A DNA stretch of 64,000 nucleotides from positions 1,798,001 to 1,862,000 of the forward strand of contig NC_015588.1 in the NCBI RefSeq assembly GCF_000215105.1. Direction: 5' to 3'. The stretch comes from Isoptericola variabilis 225. GTDB lineage: Bacteria; Actinomycetota; Actinomycetes; Actinomycetales; Cellulomonadaceae. Shown here one piece after another: positions 7,996 through 16,896 of the stretch. The translations under genes and the position numbers were made by a program. Each line of letters opens with the position of its first letter. The stretch's first letter is position 1. Under the pieces are notes generated by a model, which was not told where the DNA came from, ran no database searches, and was given only the letters and a program-made list of their open reading frames with translations.

Positions 7996-9660
7996 ATGCC
8001 CACCGTGTCCGCGCACGTCGCCCACACCCTCGCCCGCCACGTCGACCACGTCTTCGGGGTCATGGGCAACGGCAACGCCTGGTTCCTCGACACCCTCACG
8101 CGCGAGACGGCGACGCGCTTCACCGCGGTGCGCCACGAGTCGGGCGGCGTGGTCGCCGCCGACGCCCACTTCCGCGCGTCGAACCGCCTCGCCGCGGCGA
8201 CGGCGACGTACGGGGCGGGGTTCACCAACGCGCTCACGGCCCTGGCCGAGGCGCGGCAGGCGCACGTGCCGCTCGTCCTCGTCGCGGGCGACGAGCCGAC
8301 GTCGGGTCCCCGGCCGTGGGACGTCGACCAGATCGCGCTCGCCGCGGCCGTCGGCGCCCGCACGTACACCGTCGGCCGCGCGGACGCGGCCGCGACGACC
8401 GTCATCGCGATCGAGCACGCGCTCACGTACAGCGTCCCCGTCGTCCTGGCGATCCCGTACGACGTCGCGGCGCGCGAGGCCGGTCCCGTGCCGTCGGCAC
8501 CCGAGCCGGTGCTGCCCGGACCGCTCGCGCCGGTCGGCCCGTTCGACGCGGCCGCCATCACGGACCTGGCCCGGGCGCTCGCCGAGGCCGAGCGCCCGTT
8601 CCTGCTCGCGGGCCGCGGCGCGTGGCTCGCGGGCGCCGGCCCCGCGCTCGGCGAGCTCGCCGCCGCAACGGGTGCCGTGACGGGCACCACCGCGCTCGGC
8701 CGAGGCGTGTTCCCCGACGACCGCCACGACCTCGGCGTCACCGGCGGCTTCGGCGCGGCGGGGGCGATGGAGCTCGTGCGCGAGGCCGACGTCGCGGTCG
8801 TCTTCGGCGCGTCCCTCAACCAGTTCACGATGCGCTTCGGCGAGCTCTTCTCCCCCGGCACGCGGGTCGTGCAGGTCGACACGGGCCCCGCGGCCACGCA
8901 TCGCCACGTCGGCGGCTACGTGCGCGGCGACGCGCGCCTCGTCGCGGACGCGCTCGTCGAGGAGCTGGCCAAGCTCGAGGCGCGCCCGTCCGGGTGGCGC
9001 GAGTCCGTCGACGTCGTCACCCTGCGCGCGCACGACCCGGGCCCGGCCGACGGCCTCGCCGAGGACGGCCGCCTCGACCCGCGCGCCGTCGCGCACCGCC
9101 TCGCCGCGCTCCTGCCCGCGGACCGCGTGGTCGTGTCCGACGGCGGGCACTTCATCGGCTGGGCCAACATGTACTGGCCCGTCGCGTCGCCCGACCGGAT
9201 GATGATGGTCGGCACCGCCTACCAGTCGATCGGGCTCGGCTTCCCGAGCGTCGCCGGCGCCGCGACGGCGCGGCCCGAGGCGACCGTTGTGCTCACCACG
9301 GGCGACGGCGGCGGGCTCATGGCGCTCGCCGACCTCGAGACGGCCGTGCGCACCGCGCGCGGGCGCGGCCTCGCGGTCGTGTGGAACGACGCCGCGTACG
9401 GCGCCGAGGTGCACGTCTACGGCCGGCAGGGGCTCGCCGAGGAGCCCATGCTCATCCCGGAGACCGACTTCGCGGCGCTCGCCGCCTCGGTCGGCGCCGA
9501 GGGCGTCGTCGTGCGCGAGCTGGCGGACCTCGACCGGCTCGCGGCCTGGACGGCCGAGCCCGCCGACGAGCGGCCGTTCCTGCTGCTCGACTGCCGCGTC
9601 TCCCCCGGCGTCGTCGCGCCGTACCAGGAGGAGATCCTCCGGGTGAACAGCCGGCGCTGA
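7996..9660 (+). CDS. Thiamine-diphosphate-dependent enzyme (acetolactate synthase-like)
   Basis: 554-residue protein with the three-domain layout of the ThDP decarboxylase/carboligase family. The N-terminal PYR domain carries the catalytic Glu (E48 in VRHESGG). A central domain follows (about 190-325). The C-terminal PP domain has the Mg-ThDP motif from GDGGGLMALAD (436-446) to N464 (VVWNDAAYG). It is monocistronic: GGGAGG Shine-Dalgarno upstream, perfect terminator downstream. Members with this divergent sequence include acetolactate synthase-like, benzoylformate decarboxylase-like and sulfoacetaldehyde-type enzymes; the substrate cannot be read from sequence. The adjacent aromatic catabolic cluster makes a 2-oxoacid substrate plausible but unproven. 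Confidence 0.85.
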   Translation: MPTVSAHVAHTLARHVDHVFGVMGNGNAWFLDTLTRETATRFTAVRHESGGVVAADAHFRASNRLAAATATYGAGFTNALTALAEARQAHVPLVLVAGDEPTSGPRPWDVDQIALAAAVGARTYTVGRADAAATTVIAIEHALTYSVPVVLAIPYDVAAREAGPVPSAPEPVLPGPLAPVGPFDAAAITDLARALAEAERPFLLAGRGAWLAGAGPALGELAAATGAVTGTTALGRGVFPDDRHDLGVTGGFGAAGAMELVREADVAVVFGASLNQFTMRFGELFSPGTRVVQVDTGPAATHRHVGGYVRGDARLVADALVEELAKLEARPSGWRESVDVVTLRAHDPGPADGLAEDGRLDPRAVAHRLAALLPADRVVVSDGGHFIGWANMYWPVASPDRMMMVGTAYQSIGLGFPSVAGAATARPEATVVLTTGDGGGLMALADLETAVRTARGRGLAVVWNDAAYGAEVHVYGRQGLAEEPMLIPETDFAALAASVGAEGVVVRELADLDRLAAWTAEPADERPFLLLDCRVSPGVVAPYQEEILRVNSRR

Positions 9661-9678
9661 CCGGCCCGCCCGGACGCG

Positions 9679-9714
9679 CCGTGGCCCGGTCCCGACGTCG
9701 GGACCGGGCCACGG
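9679..9714. terminator. Bidirectional terminator, perfect 18-bp palindrome
   Basis: Positions 9679-9696 are the exact reverse complement of 9697-9714. It sits between the converging ThDP-enzyme and MHS-transporter genes, 18 nt past one stop and 24 nt past the other, so it should stop transcription from both sides. Confidence 0.75.
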
Positions 9715-9738
9715 CGCACGCGCCTGGGGTGGGTGGTG

Positions 9739-11118
9739 TCAGCCGAGCCCGCGGATCGCTCCCCGGGCCTGCAGTGCCTCGTGCTCGGGCCCGAGCGGGA
9801 TGCCGGTCCGGTCGCGCAGGATCAGCGTGGCGGCGAACGCCACGACCATGACGGACGCGATGTAGAACGCGACGGACGTCGCGGTGCCGGTGGTCTGGAC
9901 GAGCCACGTCGCGATCGTCGGAGCGAACGCGCCGCCGAGGATCGCCCCGATCGCGTACGTGATGGAGACGCCCGAGTACCGGATCGACGCCGGGAAGAGT
10001 TCGGCGAAGTACGCGGCCTGCTGGCCGTAGGTGAAGCCGTTGCCGACCGCGAACAGCGCGACGCCGAGGAACAGCAGCCACGGGTTGCCGGTGTTGACCA
10101 GCGGGAAGAGCAGGAACACCGTGGACAGGAAGGCGATCCAGCCGATGATGTACGTGCTGCGGCGCCCGATCCGGTCGGACACCACGCCGGCCGCGAACGT
10201 GCACACGAGCCAGACGACGGAGGCACCCGCCACGGCGAGCAGCACGGGCGTGCGGTCCATGCCCACCAGGCCGCCCTCGGCGATCGGCGTCGTCGCGTAG
10301 TTCTGCAGGTAGCCGCCGGTGGTCATGTAGCCGGCGGAGTTGTTGCCCGCGAACGTGAGGGCGGCCAGCAGGACGAGCAGCCAGTGCTTGCGGAACAGCG
10401 TGACGACGGGGATGTGGGCCTCCTTCTTCTTCTCGGCGAGCTCGGTGAAGACGGGGCTCTCCTCCACCGTCCTGCGCACGACGATGCCCACGACGATGAG
10501 CACGAAGCTCAGCAGGAACGGCACGCGCCAGCCCCACTCGAGGAACGCGTCGCCCGGCGAGACGACGCCGGTCATGAGCGCAAGCACGCCCGAGGCGAGC
10601 AGGAGTCCGATCGGCACGCCGATCTGCGGGAACGCGCCGAACCGGCCGCGCCTGCCGGTGGGCGCGTGCTCGACGGCCATGAGCACCGCGCCGCCCCACT
10701 CGCCGCCGGTCGACAGGCCCTGCAGGATGCGGAGCACCACGAGCAGGACCGGGGCGGCCATCCCGATCTGCTCGTAGGTGGGCAGCACGCCGATGAGGGT
10801 GGTCGCGCCGCCCATGAGGAGGAGCGTGACGACGAGCATGGCCTTGCGGCCGATCTTGTCTCCGTAGTGCCCGGCGAGGAACGCGCCGAGCGGCCGGAAG
10901 AGGAAGCTGATGCCGACGGTCGCGAAGGACAGCAGCGTGGCAGCCCCCGGCCCGGCCGGGGCGAAGAACAGCGCGCCGAAGACGAGCCCCGCCGCGCTGG
11001 CGTAGAGGAAGAAGTCGTACCACTCGATCGTGGTACCGATGACGGTCGCCATCGCGACGCGCCTGAGCTCCCGGCGCCGGGCGTCGGGAGCGGCGGTGGC
11101 AGCAGTGCTCACGGTCAT
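9739..11118 (-). CDS. MHS-family MFS transporter, likely aromatic acid uptake
   Basis: 459 residues with 12 predicted membrane segments. It starts with the ATVIGTTIEWYDFFLY motif of metabolite:H+ symporters, then GHYGDKIGRK between TM2 and TM3 and LQGLSTGGEWGGA in TM4. The family moves carboxylates such as 4-hydroxyphenylacetate, shikimate and alpha-ketoglutarate. The ATG at 11118 has an AGAGG Shine-Dalgarno. It is divergent from the homoprotocatechuate genes across an 87-bp spacer with a candidate GntR-type operator, so uptake of 4-hydroxyphenylacetate or homoprotocatechuate is the natural guess. Much longer extensions of this frame toward 12405 run antisense through the FAH-RraA gene and are not real. 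Confidence 0.88.
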   Translation of the reverse strand: MTVSTAATAAPDARRRELRRVAMATVIGTTIEWYDFFLYASAAGLVFGALFFAPAGPGAATLLSFATVGISFLFRPLGAFLAGHYGDKIGRKAMLVVTLLLMGGATTLIGVLPTYEQIGMAAPVLLVVLRILQGLSTGGEWGGAVLMAVEHAPTGRRGRFGAFPQIGVPIGLLLASGVLALMTGVVSPGDAFLEWGWRVPFLLSFVLIVVGIVVRRTVEESPVFTELAEKKKEAHIPVVTLFRKHWLLVLLAALTFAGNNSAGYMTTGGYLQNYATTPIAEGGLVGMDRTPVLLAVAGASVVWLVCTFAAGVVSDRIGRRSTYIIGWIAFLSTVFLLFPLVNTGNPWLLFLGVALFAVGNGFTYGQQAAYFAELFPASIRYSGVSITYAIGAILGGAFAPTIATWLVQTTGTATSVAFYIASVMVVAFAATLILRDRTGIPLGPEHEALQARGAIRGLG

Positions 11119-11164
11119 GGTGCGGTCGACCTCTCTGTCAGTCCGCGAGTTGGTGGACGGCGAT

Positions 11165-11188
11165 GATCGTATATGATCGCGGATACGA
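11165..11188. promoter_or_regulatory. Candidate operator/promoter of the divergent hpa genes
   Basis: The spacer between the transporter and the FAH-RraA gene holds an exact inverted repeat TCGTAT (11167-11172) and ATACGA (11183-11188), 10 nt apart. It overlaps a near-palindromic GATCGTATATGATC (11165-11178) that contains a good -10-like TATGAT. It lies 18 bp before the ATG of the FAH-RraA gene. The cluster's own FCD-type GntR regulator is the likely ligand; this is inference. Confidence 0.45.
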
Positions 11189-11205
11189 CACGACAAGGGG
11201 GTCCC

Positions 11206-12666
11206 ATGGTCACCGACGATCGACGCCGCCCCGGCAAGATCATCGCCGTCCACCTCAACTACGCCTCGCGTGCCGCGCAGCGCGGGCGCACCCCGGCCCA
11301 GCCCAGCTACTTCCTCAAGCCGGCGTCGTCCCTCGGCGTCACGGGCGGCACGGTCGAGCGGCCGCTCGGCACCGAGCTCCTCGCGTTCGAGGGCGAGGTC
11401 GCGCTCGTCATCGGCACCGCCGCGCGGTGGGTCTCCCCCGAGGACGGCTGGTCCCACGTCGCCGCCGTCACCGCCGCCAACGACTTCGGCCTCTACGACC
11501 TGCGCACCGCGGACAAGGGCTCGAACCTGCGCTCCAAGGGCGGCGACGGGTTCACCCCGCTGGGCCCCGAGCTCGTCCCCGCCTCCGCGGTCGACCCCGC
11601 GGGGCTGCGCGTGCGCACCTGGGTCAACGGCGACCTGGTGCAGGAGGACACGACCGACACCCTGCTGTTCGACTTCGGCCGCCTCGTGGCCGACCTCTCG
11701 CAGCACCTCACGCTCGAGCCCGGTGACGTCATCCTCACCGGCACGCCGGCCGGGTCGTCCGTCGTCGAGCCGGGCGACGTCGTCGAGGTCGAGGTCGACG
11801 CCCCGACGGCGCCCGGCGCGCCGTCGAGCGGCCGGCTCGTCACGACGGTGACGGCCGGCACGACGCCGTTCGGCGACTTCGGCGCGCAGCCCGCGGTCGA
11901 CGACGTCCAGCGCGCCGAGGCCTACGGCACCGCCACGCCGCCCGCCACGGCGGACGAGCCCGCGTTCGAGCTCACGGACGCCCACCGGGCGCGCTTCGCG
12001 AAGGTCGCCGTCGCGACGCTGTCGGTGGCCCTGCGCCGGCGCGGCTACCACGACGTCTTCGTCGAGGGCGTGCGGTCGAACCGGCCGGGCGCCCGGTTCG
12101 TCGGCCGGGCCCGCACGCTGCGGTTCGTGCCGCACCGCCCCGACCTGTTCGCGCGCCGCGGCGGCGGCTTCAACGCCCAGAAGCGGGCGTTCGACACCGT
12201 CGGCGAGGGCGAGGTCCTCGTGATCGAGGCGCGCGGCGAGCGCGGCACCGGCACGGTCGGCGACGTCCTGGCCCTGCGCGCGCAGGTGCGCGGGGCCGCC
12301 GCGATCGTCACCGACGGCGGCGTGCGCGACTTCGACGCCGTGGCCCGGATCGACGTCCCGGTCTTCTCGGCCGGCCCCCATCCCTCGGTGCTCGGGCGCC
12401 GGCACGTGCCGTGGGAGACCGACGTGACGATCGCGTGCGGCGGCGCCGCGGTCGAGCCCGGCGACGTCGTCGTGGGCGACGGCGACGGCGTGATCGTCAT
12501 CCCGCCGGCCCTCGTCGAGGAGGTGCTCGCCGAGGCCGAGGAGACCGAGGCGCAGGACGCGTGGGTCGCCGCCCGTGTCGCCGAGGGCGAGTCCGTCGAC
12601 GGCCTGTTCCCGATGGACGCCGCGTGGCGCGCCCGGTACGAGCGCGAGACGGGTGGTGCCGGGTGA
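11206..12666 (+). CDS. Fumarylacetoacetate-hydrolase-family / RraA-like fusion protein
   Basis: 486 residues joining two enzymes. Residues about 15-235 are an FAH-family domain (5-oxopent-3-ene-1,2,5-tricarboxylate decarboxylase / hydroxymuconate isomerase type): metal-binding E62 and E64 in EGEVALVIG, the NDFGLYDLR stretch, and ILTGTPAG. Residues about 255-450 are an RraA-like domain (4-hydroxy-4-methyl-2-oxoglutarate aldolase/oxaloacetate decarboxylase type) with the TDGGVRD motif at 369-375. In the homoprotocatechuate pathway the decarboxylation/isomerisation after ring cleavage is done by HpaG/HpcE, which has two FAH domains; here the second is replaced by RraA. The ATG has an AAGGGGG Shine-Dalgarno. 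The stop overlaps the GntR gene by 4 nt. Confidence 0.88.
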   Translation: MVTDDRRRPGKIIAVHLNYASRAAQRGRTPAQPSYFLKPASSLGVTGGTVERPLGTELLAFEGEVALVIGTAARWVSPEDGWSHVAAVTAANDFGLYDLRTADKGSNLRSKGGDGFTPLGPELVPASAVDPAGLRVRTWVNGDLVQEDTTDTLLFDFGRLVADLSQHLTLEPGDVILTGTPAGSSVVEPGDVVEVEVDAPTAPGAPSSGRLVTTVTAGTTPFGDFGAQPAVDDVQRAEAYGTATPPATADEPAFELTDAHRARFAKVAVATLSVALRRRGYHDVFVEGVRSNRPGARFVGRARTLRFVPHRPDLFARRGGGFNAQKRAFDTVGEGEVLVIEARGERGTGTVGDVLALRAQVRGAAAIVTDGGVRDFDAVARIDVPVFSAGPHPSVLGRRHVPWETDVTIACGGAAVEPGDVVVGDGDGVIVIPPALVEEVLAEAEETEAQDAWVAARVAEGESVDGLFPMDAAWRARYERETGGAG

Positions 12667-13358
12667 GCGCGGAGAGCAAGTCGCAGCAGGCGTACCGCTA
12701 CCTGCGCGAGCGCATCGACGACGGGCGCTTCGTGCCCGGCTACCGGCTCGTGCTGGCCCAGCTCGCCGCGGAGCTCGGCGTCTCCGTGGTGCCCGTGCGC
12801 GAGGCGGTCCGCCGCCTCGAGGCCGAGGGCCTCGTGACGTTCGAGCGCAACGTCGGCGCGAAGGTCTCGCTCGTCAAGGAGACCGAGTACCTGCACACGA
12901 TGCAGACGCTCGCGCTCGTCGAGGGCTACGCGACGGCACTGTCGGCGCCGTACCTCACGGGCGAGCAGCTCGGGCGCGCCCGCGCGATCAACGACGAGAT
13001 GCGCCGCAGCCTCGACGAGTTCGACCCGCACCGGTTCACCGAGCTCAACCGCGACTTCCACTCCGTGCTGTTCGAGCCGTGCCCCAACCCGCACGTGCTC
13101 GACCTGGTGCACCGCGGCTGGAACCGCATGAAGGTGCTGCGCGACTCGTCGTTCAGCTTCGTCCCCGGCCGCGCGCGCGAGTCCGTCGCCGAGCACGACC
13201 GGCTCGTCGAGCTCGTGGCGTCGGGCGCCGACGCCACCGAGCTCGAGCTCGCCGCGCGGCGCCACCGCACCGCGACGCTCGACGCGGTCCTCGCCTACCA
13301 GGCCGCGCGCAAGCCACCGACCCCCTCGCCCCGCGACGACGCCACCCTCGCCGGGTGA
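12663..13358 (+). CDS. GntR-family (FCD-type) regulator of the hpa cluster
   Basis: 231 residues. The N-terminal winged HTH (about residues 8-70) has the GntR signature LAAELGVSVVPVREAVRRLEAEGLV; the C-terminal all-helical ligand domain shows FCD-type acidic and His positions (ELNRDFHSVLFE, ESVAEHDRLVE). GntR/FCD regulators usually sense the carboxylate substrate of the adjacent operon and repress until it binds. GTG at 12663 overlaps the FAH-RraA stop (GTGA), and the dehydrogenase gene follows after 29 nt, so it is embedded in the operon. The palindrome at 11165-11188 is its likely target. Confidence 0.88.
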   Translation: MSAESKSQQAYRYLRERIDDGRFVPGYRLVLAQLAAELGVSVVPVREAVRRLEAEGLVTFERNVGAKVSLVKETEYLHTMQTLALVEGYATALSAPYLTGEQLGRARAINDEMRRSLDEFDPHRFTELNRDFHSVLFEPCPNPHVLDLVHRGWNRMKVLRDSSFSFVPGRARESVAEHDRLVELVASGADATELELAARRHRTATLDAVLAYQAARKPPTPSPRDDATLAG

Positions 13359-13387
13359 CGGCCGACCACGACGGAAGGACCACGCTC

Positions 13388-14896
13388 ATGACCCTGCACC
13401 GCCCCGAGGGCCTGCCGGACCGCATTCGCCACTACGTCGACGGCGAGAGCGTCGACTCGCTCGGCGGCGAGACGTTCGACGTGCTCGAGCCCGTGACCAA
13501 CCAGACGTACGTCCAGGCCGCGGCCGGGCAGAAGGCCGACGTCGACCGTGCCGTCGCCGCCGCCCGGCGCGCGTTCGTCGAGGGCCCCTGGCCGCGCATG
13601 CTCCCGCGCGAGCGCTCGCGCGTGCTGCACCGCATCGCCGACATCGTCGAGTCCCGCGACGCCCGCCTCGCCGAGCTCGAGTCCTTCGACTCGGGCCTGC
13701 CGATCACCCAGGCGCTCGGCCAGGCCCGCCGAGCGGCCGAGAACTTCCGGTTCTTCGCCGACCTGATCGTGGCCCAGGCCGACGACACCTACAAGGTGCC
13801 CGGCAGGCAGATCAACTACGTCAACCGCAAGCCGATCGGCGTCGCCGGCCTCATCACGCCGTGGAACACGCCGTTCATGCTCGAGTCGTGGAAGCTGGCC
13901 CCCGCGCTCGCGACGGGCAACACGGTCGTCCTCAAGCCGGCCGAGTTCACGCCGCTGTCCGCATCGCTGTGGGGCGGGATCTTCGAGGAGGCCGGGCTGC
14001 CGCGCGGCGTCTTCAACCTCGTCCACGGGCTCGGCGAGGAGGCGGGCGACGCGCTCGTCAAGCACCCCGACGTCCCGCTCGTCTCCTTCACGGGCGAGAG
14101 CCGCACCGGGCAGCTGATCTTCGCCAACGCCGCCCCGCACCTCAAGGGCCTGTCCATGGAGCTGGGCGGCAAGTCTCCCGCGATCGTGTTCGCCGACGCC
14201 GACCTCGAGGCCGCGATCGACGCGACGATCTTCGGCGTCTTCTCGCTCAACGGGGAGCGCTGCACCGCCGGCAGCCGCATCCTCGTCGAGCGGTCCGTGT
14301 ACGACGAGTTCGTCGAGCGGTACGCCGCGCAGGCCGAGCGCGTCGTCGTCGGCTACCCGCACGACCCGGCGACCGAGGTCGGCACGCTCGTGCACCCGGA
14401 GCACTTCGCCAAGGTCATGAGCTACGTCGAGCTGGGCAAGGCCGAGGGCCGCCTCGTCGCGGGCGGCGGCCGGCCCGAGGGCTTCGAGTCGGGCAACTTC
14501 GTGGCGCCGACGGTGTTCGCCGACGTCAAGCCCGACGCCCGCATCTTCCAGGAGGAGATCTTCGGGCCCGTCGTCGCGATCACGCCGTTCGACACCGAGG
14601 CCGAGGCCCTCGAGCTCGCCAACGCGACGAGGTACGGCCTGGCCGCGTACGTGTGGACCAACGACCTCAAGCGCGCGCACACCTTCGCCCAGGCGGTCGA
14701 GGCCGGCATGGTCTGGCTCAACTCGAACAACGTGCGCGACCTGCGCACCCCGTTCGGCGGCGTCAAGGCCTCGGGCCTGGGCCACGAGGGCGGGTACCGC
14801 TCGATCGACTTCTACACCCACCAGCAGGCCGTGCACATCACGCTCGGCAAGGTCCACAACCCCACGTTCGGCAAGGGCGGGCAGCCCTCGCACTGA
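13388..14896 (+). CDS. hpaE: 5-carboxymethyl-2-hydroxymuconate semialdehyde dehydrogenase
   Basis: 502-residue NAD-dependent aldehyde dehydrogenase. It oxidises the semialdehyde formed by extradiol cleavage of homoprotocatechuate. Catalytic residues are visible: N160 (TPWNTPF), E258 (SMELGGKSP) and nucleophile C292 (NGERCTAGS), with the EEIFGPVV motif near residue 395. The product call rests on the adjacent ring-cleavage dioxygenase, hydratase and aldolase; the sequence alone would also allow a 2-hydroxymuconic or betaine aldehyde dehydrogenase. The ATG at 13388 has a GGAAGGAC Shine-Dalgarno. Expression is presumably under the upstream GntR regulator. Confidence 0.9.
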   Translation: MTLHRPEGLPDRIRHYVDGESVDSLGGETFDVLEPVTNQTYVQAAAGQKADVDRAVAAARRAFVEGPWPRMLPRERSRVLHRIADIVESRDARLAELESFDSGLPITQALGQARRAAENFRFFADLIVAQADDTYKVPGRQINYVNRKPIGVAGLITPWNTPFMLESWKLAPALATGNTVVLKPAEFTPLSASLWGGIFEEAGLPRGVFNLVHGLGEEAGDALVKHPDVPLVSFTGESRTGQLIFANAAPHLKGLSMELGGKSPAIVFADADLEAAIDATIFGVFSLNGERCTAGSRILVERSVYDEFVERYAAQAERVVVGYPHDPATEVGTLVHPEHFAKVMSYVELGKAEGRLVAGGGRPEGFESGNFVAPTVFADVKPDARIFQEEIFGPVVAITPFDTEAEALELANATRYGLAAYVWTNDLKRAHTFAQAVEAGMVWLNSNNVRDLRTPFGGVKASGLGHEGGYRSIDFYTHQQAVHITLGKVHNPTFGKGGQPSH

Positions 14897-14944
14897 CCGC
14901 ACTCGACGAACCGACTCCGCACCATCTCGCGCAAGGACGCCGAC

Positions 14945-16078
14945 ATGAGCATCATCAGCCCCGACTCCCCCGAGCCCGTGGTCACCGACACCGACCCGAT
15001 CCGTGCCGTCGACCCCATCCCGACGCCCACCTCCCCGCCGCCGGACGTCGTGCGGTGCGCGTCGATGGAGCTCGTCGTGACGGACCTCGAGGCCAGCCGC
15101 CGCTTCTACGTCGACGTGCTGGACCTCGTCGTCACCGAGGAGGACTCCGAGACCGTCTACCTGCGCAGCCTCGAGGAGTTCATCCACCACAACCTCATCC
15201 TGCGCAAGGGACCGGTCCCGGCCGTCGCGGCGTTCAGCTACCGGGTGCGCACGCCCGAGGACCTCGACCGGGCCGTCGCCTTCTACTCCGAGCTCGGCTG
15301 CCGGGTGGAGCGCCGCGCGGAGGGCTGGGTCAAGGGCCTCGGCGACACGGTGCGGGTCACCGACCCGCTCGGGTTCCCCTACGAGTTCTTCCACGACGTC
15401 GAGCACGTCGAGCGCCTCGCGTGGCGCTACGACCTGCACACCCCCGGCGCGCTCGTGCGCCTGGACCACTTCAACCAGGTCACGCCCGACGTGCCGCGCG
15501 CCGTGAAGTACATGGAGGACCTCGGCTTCCGCGTCACGGAGGACATCCAGGACGAGGAGGGCACGACGTACGCCGCGTGGATGCGCCGCAAGCCCACGGT
15601 GCACGACACCGCGATGACGGGCGGCGACGGCCCGCGCATGCACCACGTCGCGTTCGCGACGCACGAGAAGCACAACATCATCGCGATCTGCGACAAGCTC
15701 GGCGCGCTGCGGATGTCCGACGCGATCGAGCGCGGTCCCGGCCGGCACGGCGTGTCGAACGCGTTCTACCTCTACCTGCGCGACCCGGACGGGCACCGCG
15801 TCGAGATCTACACCCAGGACTACTGGACGGGCGACCCCGACAACCCCGTGGTCACGTGGGACGTGCACGACAACCAGCGCCGCGACTGGTGGGGCAACCC
15901 CGTGGTGCCGAGCTGGTACACCGACGCCTCCCTCGTGCTCGACCTCGACGGCAACCCGCAGCCCCTGACCCGGCGCACCGACACGAGCGAGATGGCCGTG
16001 ACGATCGGCGCCGACGGGTTCTCGTACACGCGCAAGGGCGACACCGAGCGCGGGTTCAAGCTGGGGAACACGCTGTGA
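14945..16078 (+). CDS. hpaD: Homoprotocatechuate (3,4-dihydroxyphenylacetate) 2,3-dioxygenase
   Basis: 377-residue extradiol ring-cleaving dioxygenase of the VOC superfamily. The metal triad is H175 (RLDHFNQ), H234 (MHHVAF) and E287 (HRVEIY). These spacings match the Brevibacterium fuscum enzyme (H155, H214, E267) exactly with a constant offset of 20, reflecting a longer N-terminus. The C-terminal stretch DDWW-like RRDWWGNPV and SWYTDASLVLDLDGNPQP is characteristic of the homoprotocatechuate subgroup. It cleaves 3,4-dihydroxyphenylacetate to the semialdehyde that HpaE oxidises. The stop overlaps the GTG of the hydratase by 4 nt. Confidence 0.95.
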   Translation: MSIISPDSPEPVVTDTDPIRAVDPIPTPTSPPPDVVRCASMELVVTDLEASRRFYVDVLDLVVTEEDSETVYLRSLEEFIHHNLILRKGPVPAVAAFSYRVRTPEDLDRAVAFYSELGCRVERRAEGWVKGLGDTVRVTDPLGFPYEFFHDVEHVERLAWRYDLHTPGALVRLDHFNQVTPDVPRAVKYMEDLGFRVTEDIQDEEGTTYAAWMRRKPTVHDTAMTGGDGPRMHHVAFATHEKHNIIAICDKLGALRMSDAIERGPGRHGVSNAFYLYLRDPDGHRVEIYTQDYWTGDPDNPVVTWDVHDNQRRDWWGNPVVPSWYTDASLVLDLDGNPQPLTRRTDTSEMAVTIGADGFSYTRKGDTERGFKLGNTL

Positions 16079-16896
16079 GCACGGGGCCGGCGGCGCCGTC
16101 GGGCGGGCGCACGCTCGACGACGACGCCGTCGCCGCGATCGCCGACGAGCTCGCCGAGGCCGAGCGCACCCGCACCCCCGTGCCGCTGCTCACCGCGCGG
16201 CACGCCGGGATGACCGTCGAGGACGCCTACGCCGTCCAGCGCACCTGGCGCGACCGCGGCGTCGCGCGCGGCCGGCGGCTCGTGGGCCACAAGATCGGGC
16301 TCACCTCCAAGGTCATGCAGGCCGCGACCGGCATCACCGAGCCCGACTACGGCGTCATCTTCGACGACATGGTGCTCGAGTCCGGGACGGTCGTGCCGCA
16401 CGCGTCGTTCTCGAACGTGCGCGTCGAGGTCGAGCTCGCGTTCGTGCTGGCCGAGCCGCTCGCGGGGCCGGACGTCACGGTGTTCGACGTGCTGAGGGCC
16501 ACCGACCGCGTCGTGCCCGCGCTCGAGATCCTCGACGCGCGCGTCGAGATGGCCGGGCGCACCATCGTCGACACGATCTCGGACAACGCCGCGATGGGCG
16601 CGATGGTCCTGGGCGGCCGGCCCGTGCGGGTCGACGACGTCGACCTGCGGTGGGTCTCCGCGCTGCTGTACCGGAACGAGACGATCGAGGAGTCGGGCGT
16701 CGCCGCGGCGGTGCTCGGCCACCCCGCCAACGGCGTGGCCTGGCTCGCGAACAAGCTCGCGGCGCACGGCGACACGCTGGCCGCGGGTGAGATCGTGCTG
16801 TCCGGGTCGTTCACCCGGCCGACGTGGGTCCACCCGGGTGACACCGTCCACGCCGACTACGGAACCCTGGGAGCCGTGACATGCCGATTCAGCTGA
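16075..16896 (+). CDS. hpaH: 2-oxo-hept-4-ene-1,7-dioate hydratase
   Basis: 273-residue member of the 2-keto-4-pentenoate hydratase family, related in fold to FAH. It adds water to the 2-oxo-4-enedioate intermediate before aldol cleavage. Recognisable segments are GHKIGLTSKVMQ (early), the metal-binding VEVELAFVL (two Glu), VPALEILDAR and GHPANGVAWLANKLA. GTG at 16075 overlaps the dioxygenase stop, and its end overlaps the aldolase gene by 16 nt, so all three are translated from one message. Assignment to the C7 dioate rather than the C5 substrate depends on the hpa context. Confidence 0.92.
   Translation: MSTGPAAPSGGRTLDDDAVAAIADELAEAERTRTPVPLLTARHAGMTVEDAYAVQRTWRDRGVARGRRLVGHKIGLTSKVMQAATGITEPDYGVIFDDMVLESGTVVPHASFSNVRVEVELAFVLAEPLAGPDVTVFDVLRATDRVVPALEILDARVEMAGRTIVDTISDNAAMGAMVLGGRPVRVDDVDLRWVSALLYRNETIEESGVAAAVLGHPANGVAWLANKLAAHGDTLAAGEIVLSGSFTRPTWVHPGDTVHADYGTLGAVTCRFS

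Noticed and set aside
11119..12405. N-terminal extension of the MHS transporter frame
   Set aside because: It runs antisense through the FAH-RraA gene, and the transporter motif EWYDFF begins shortly after the ATG at 11118.
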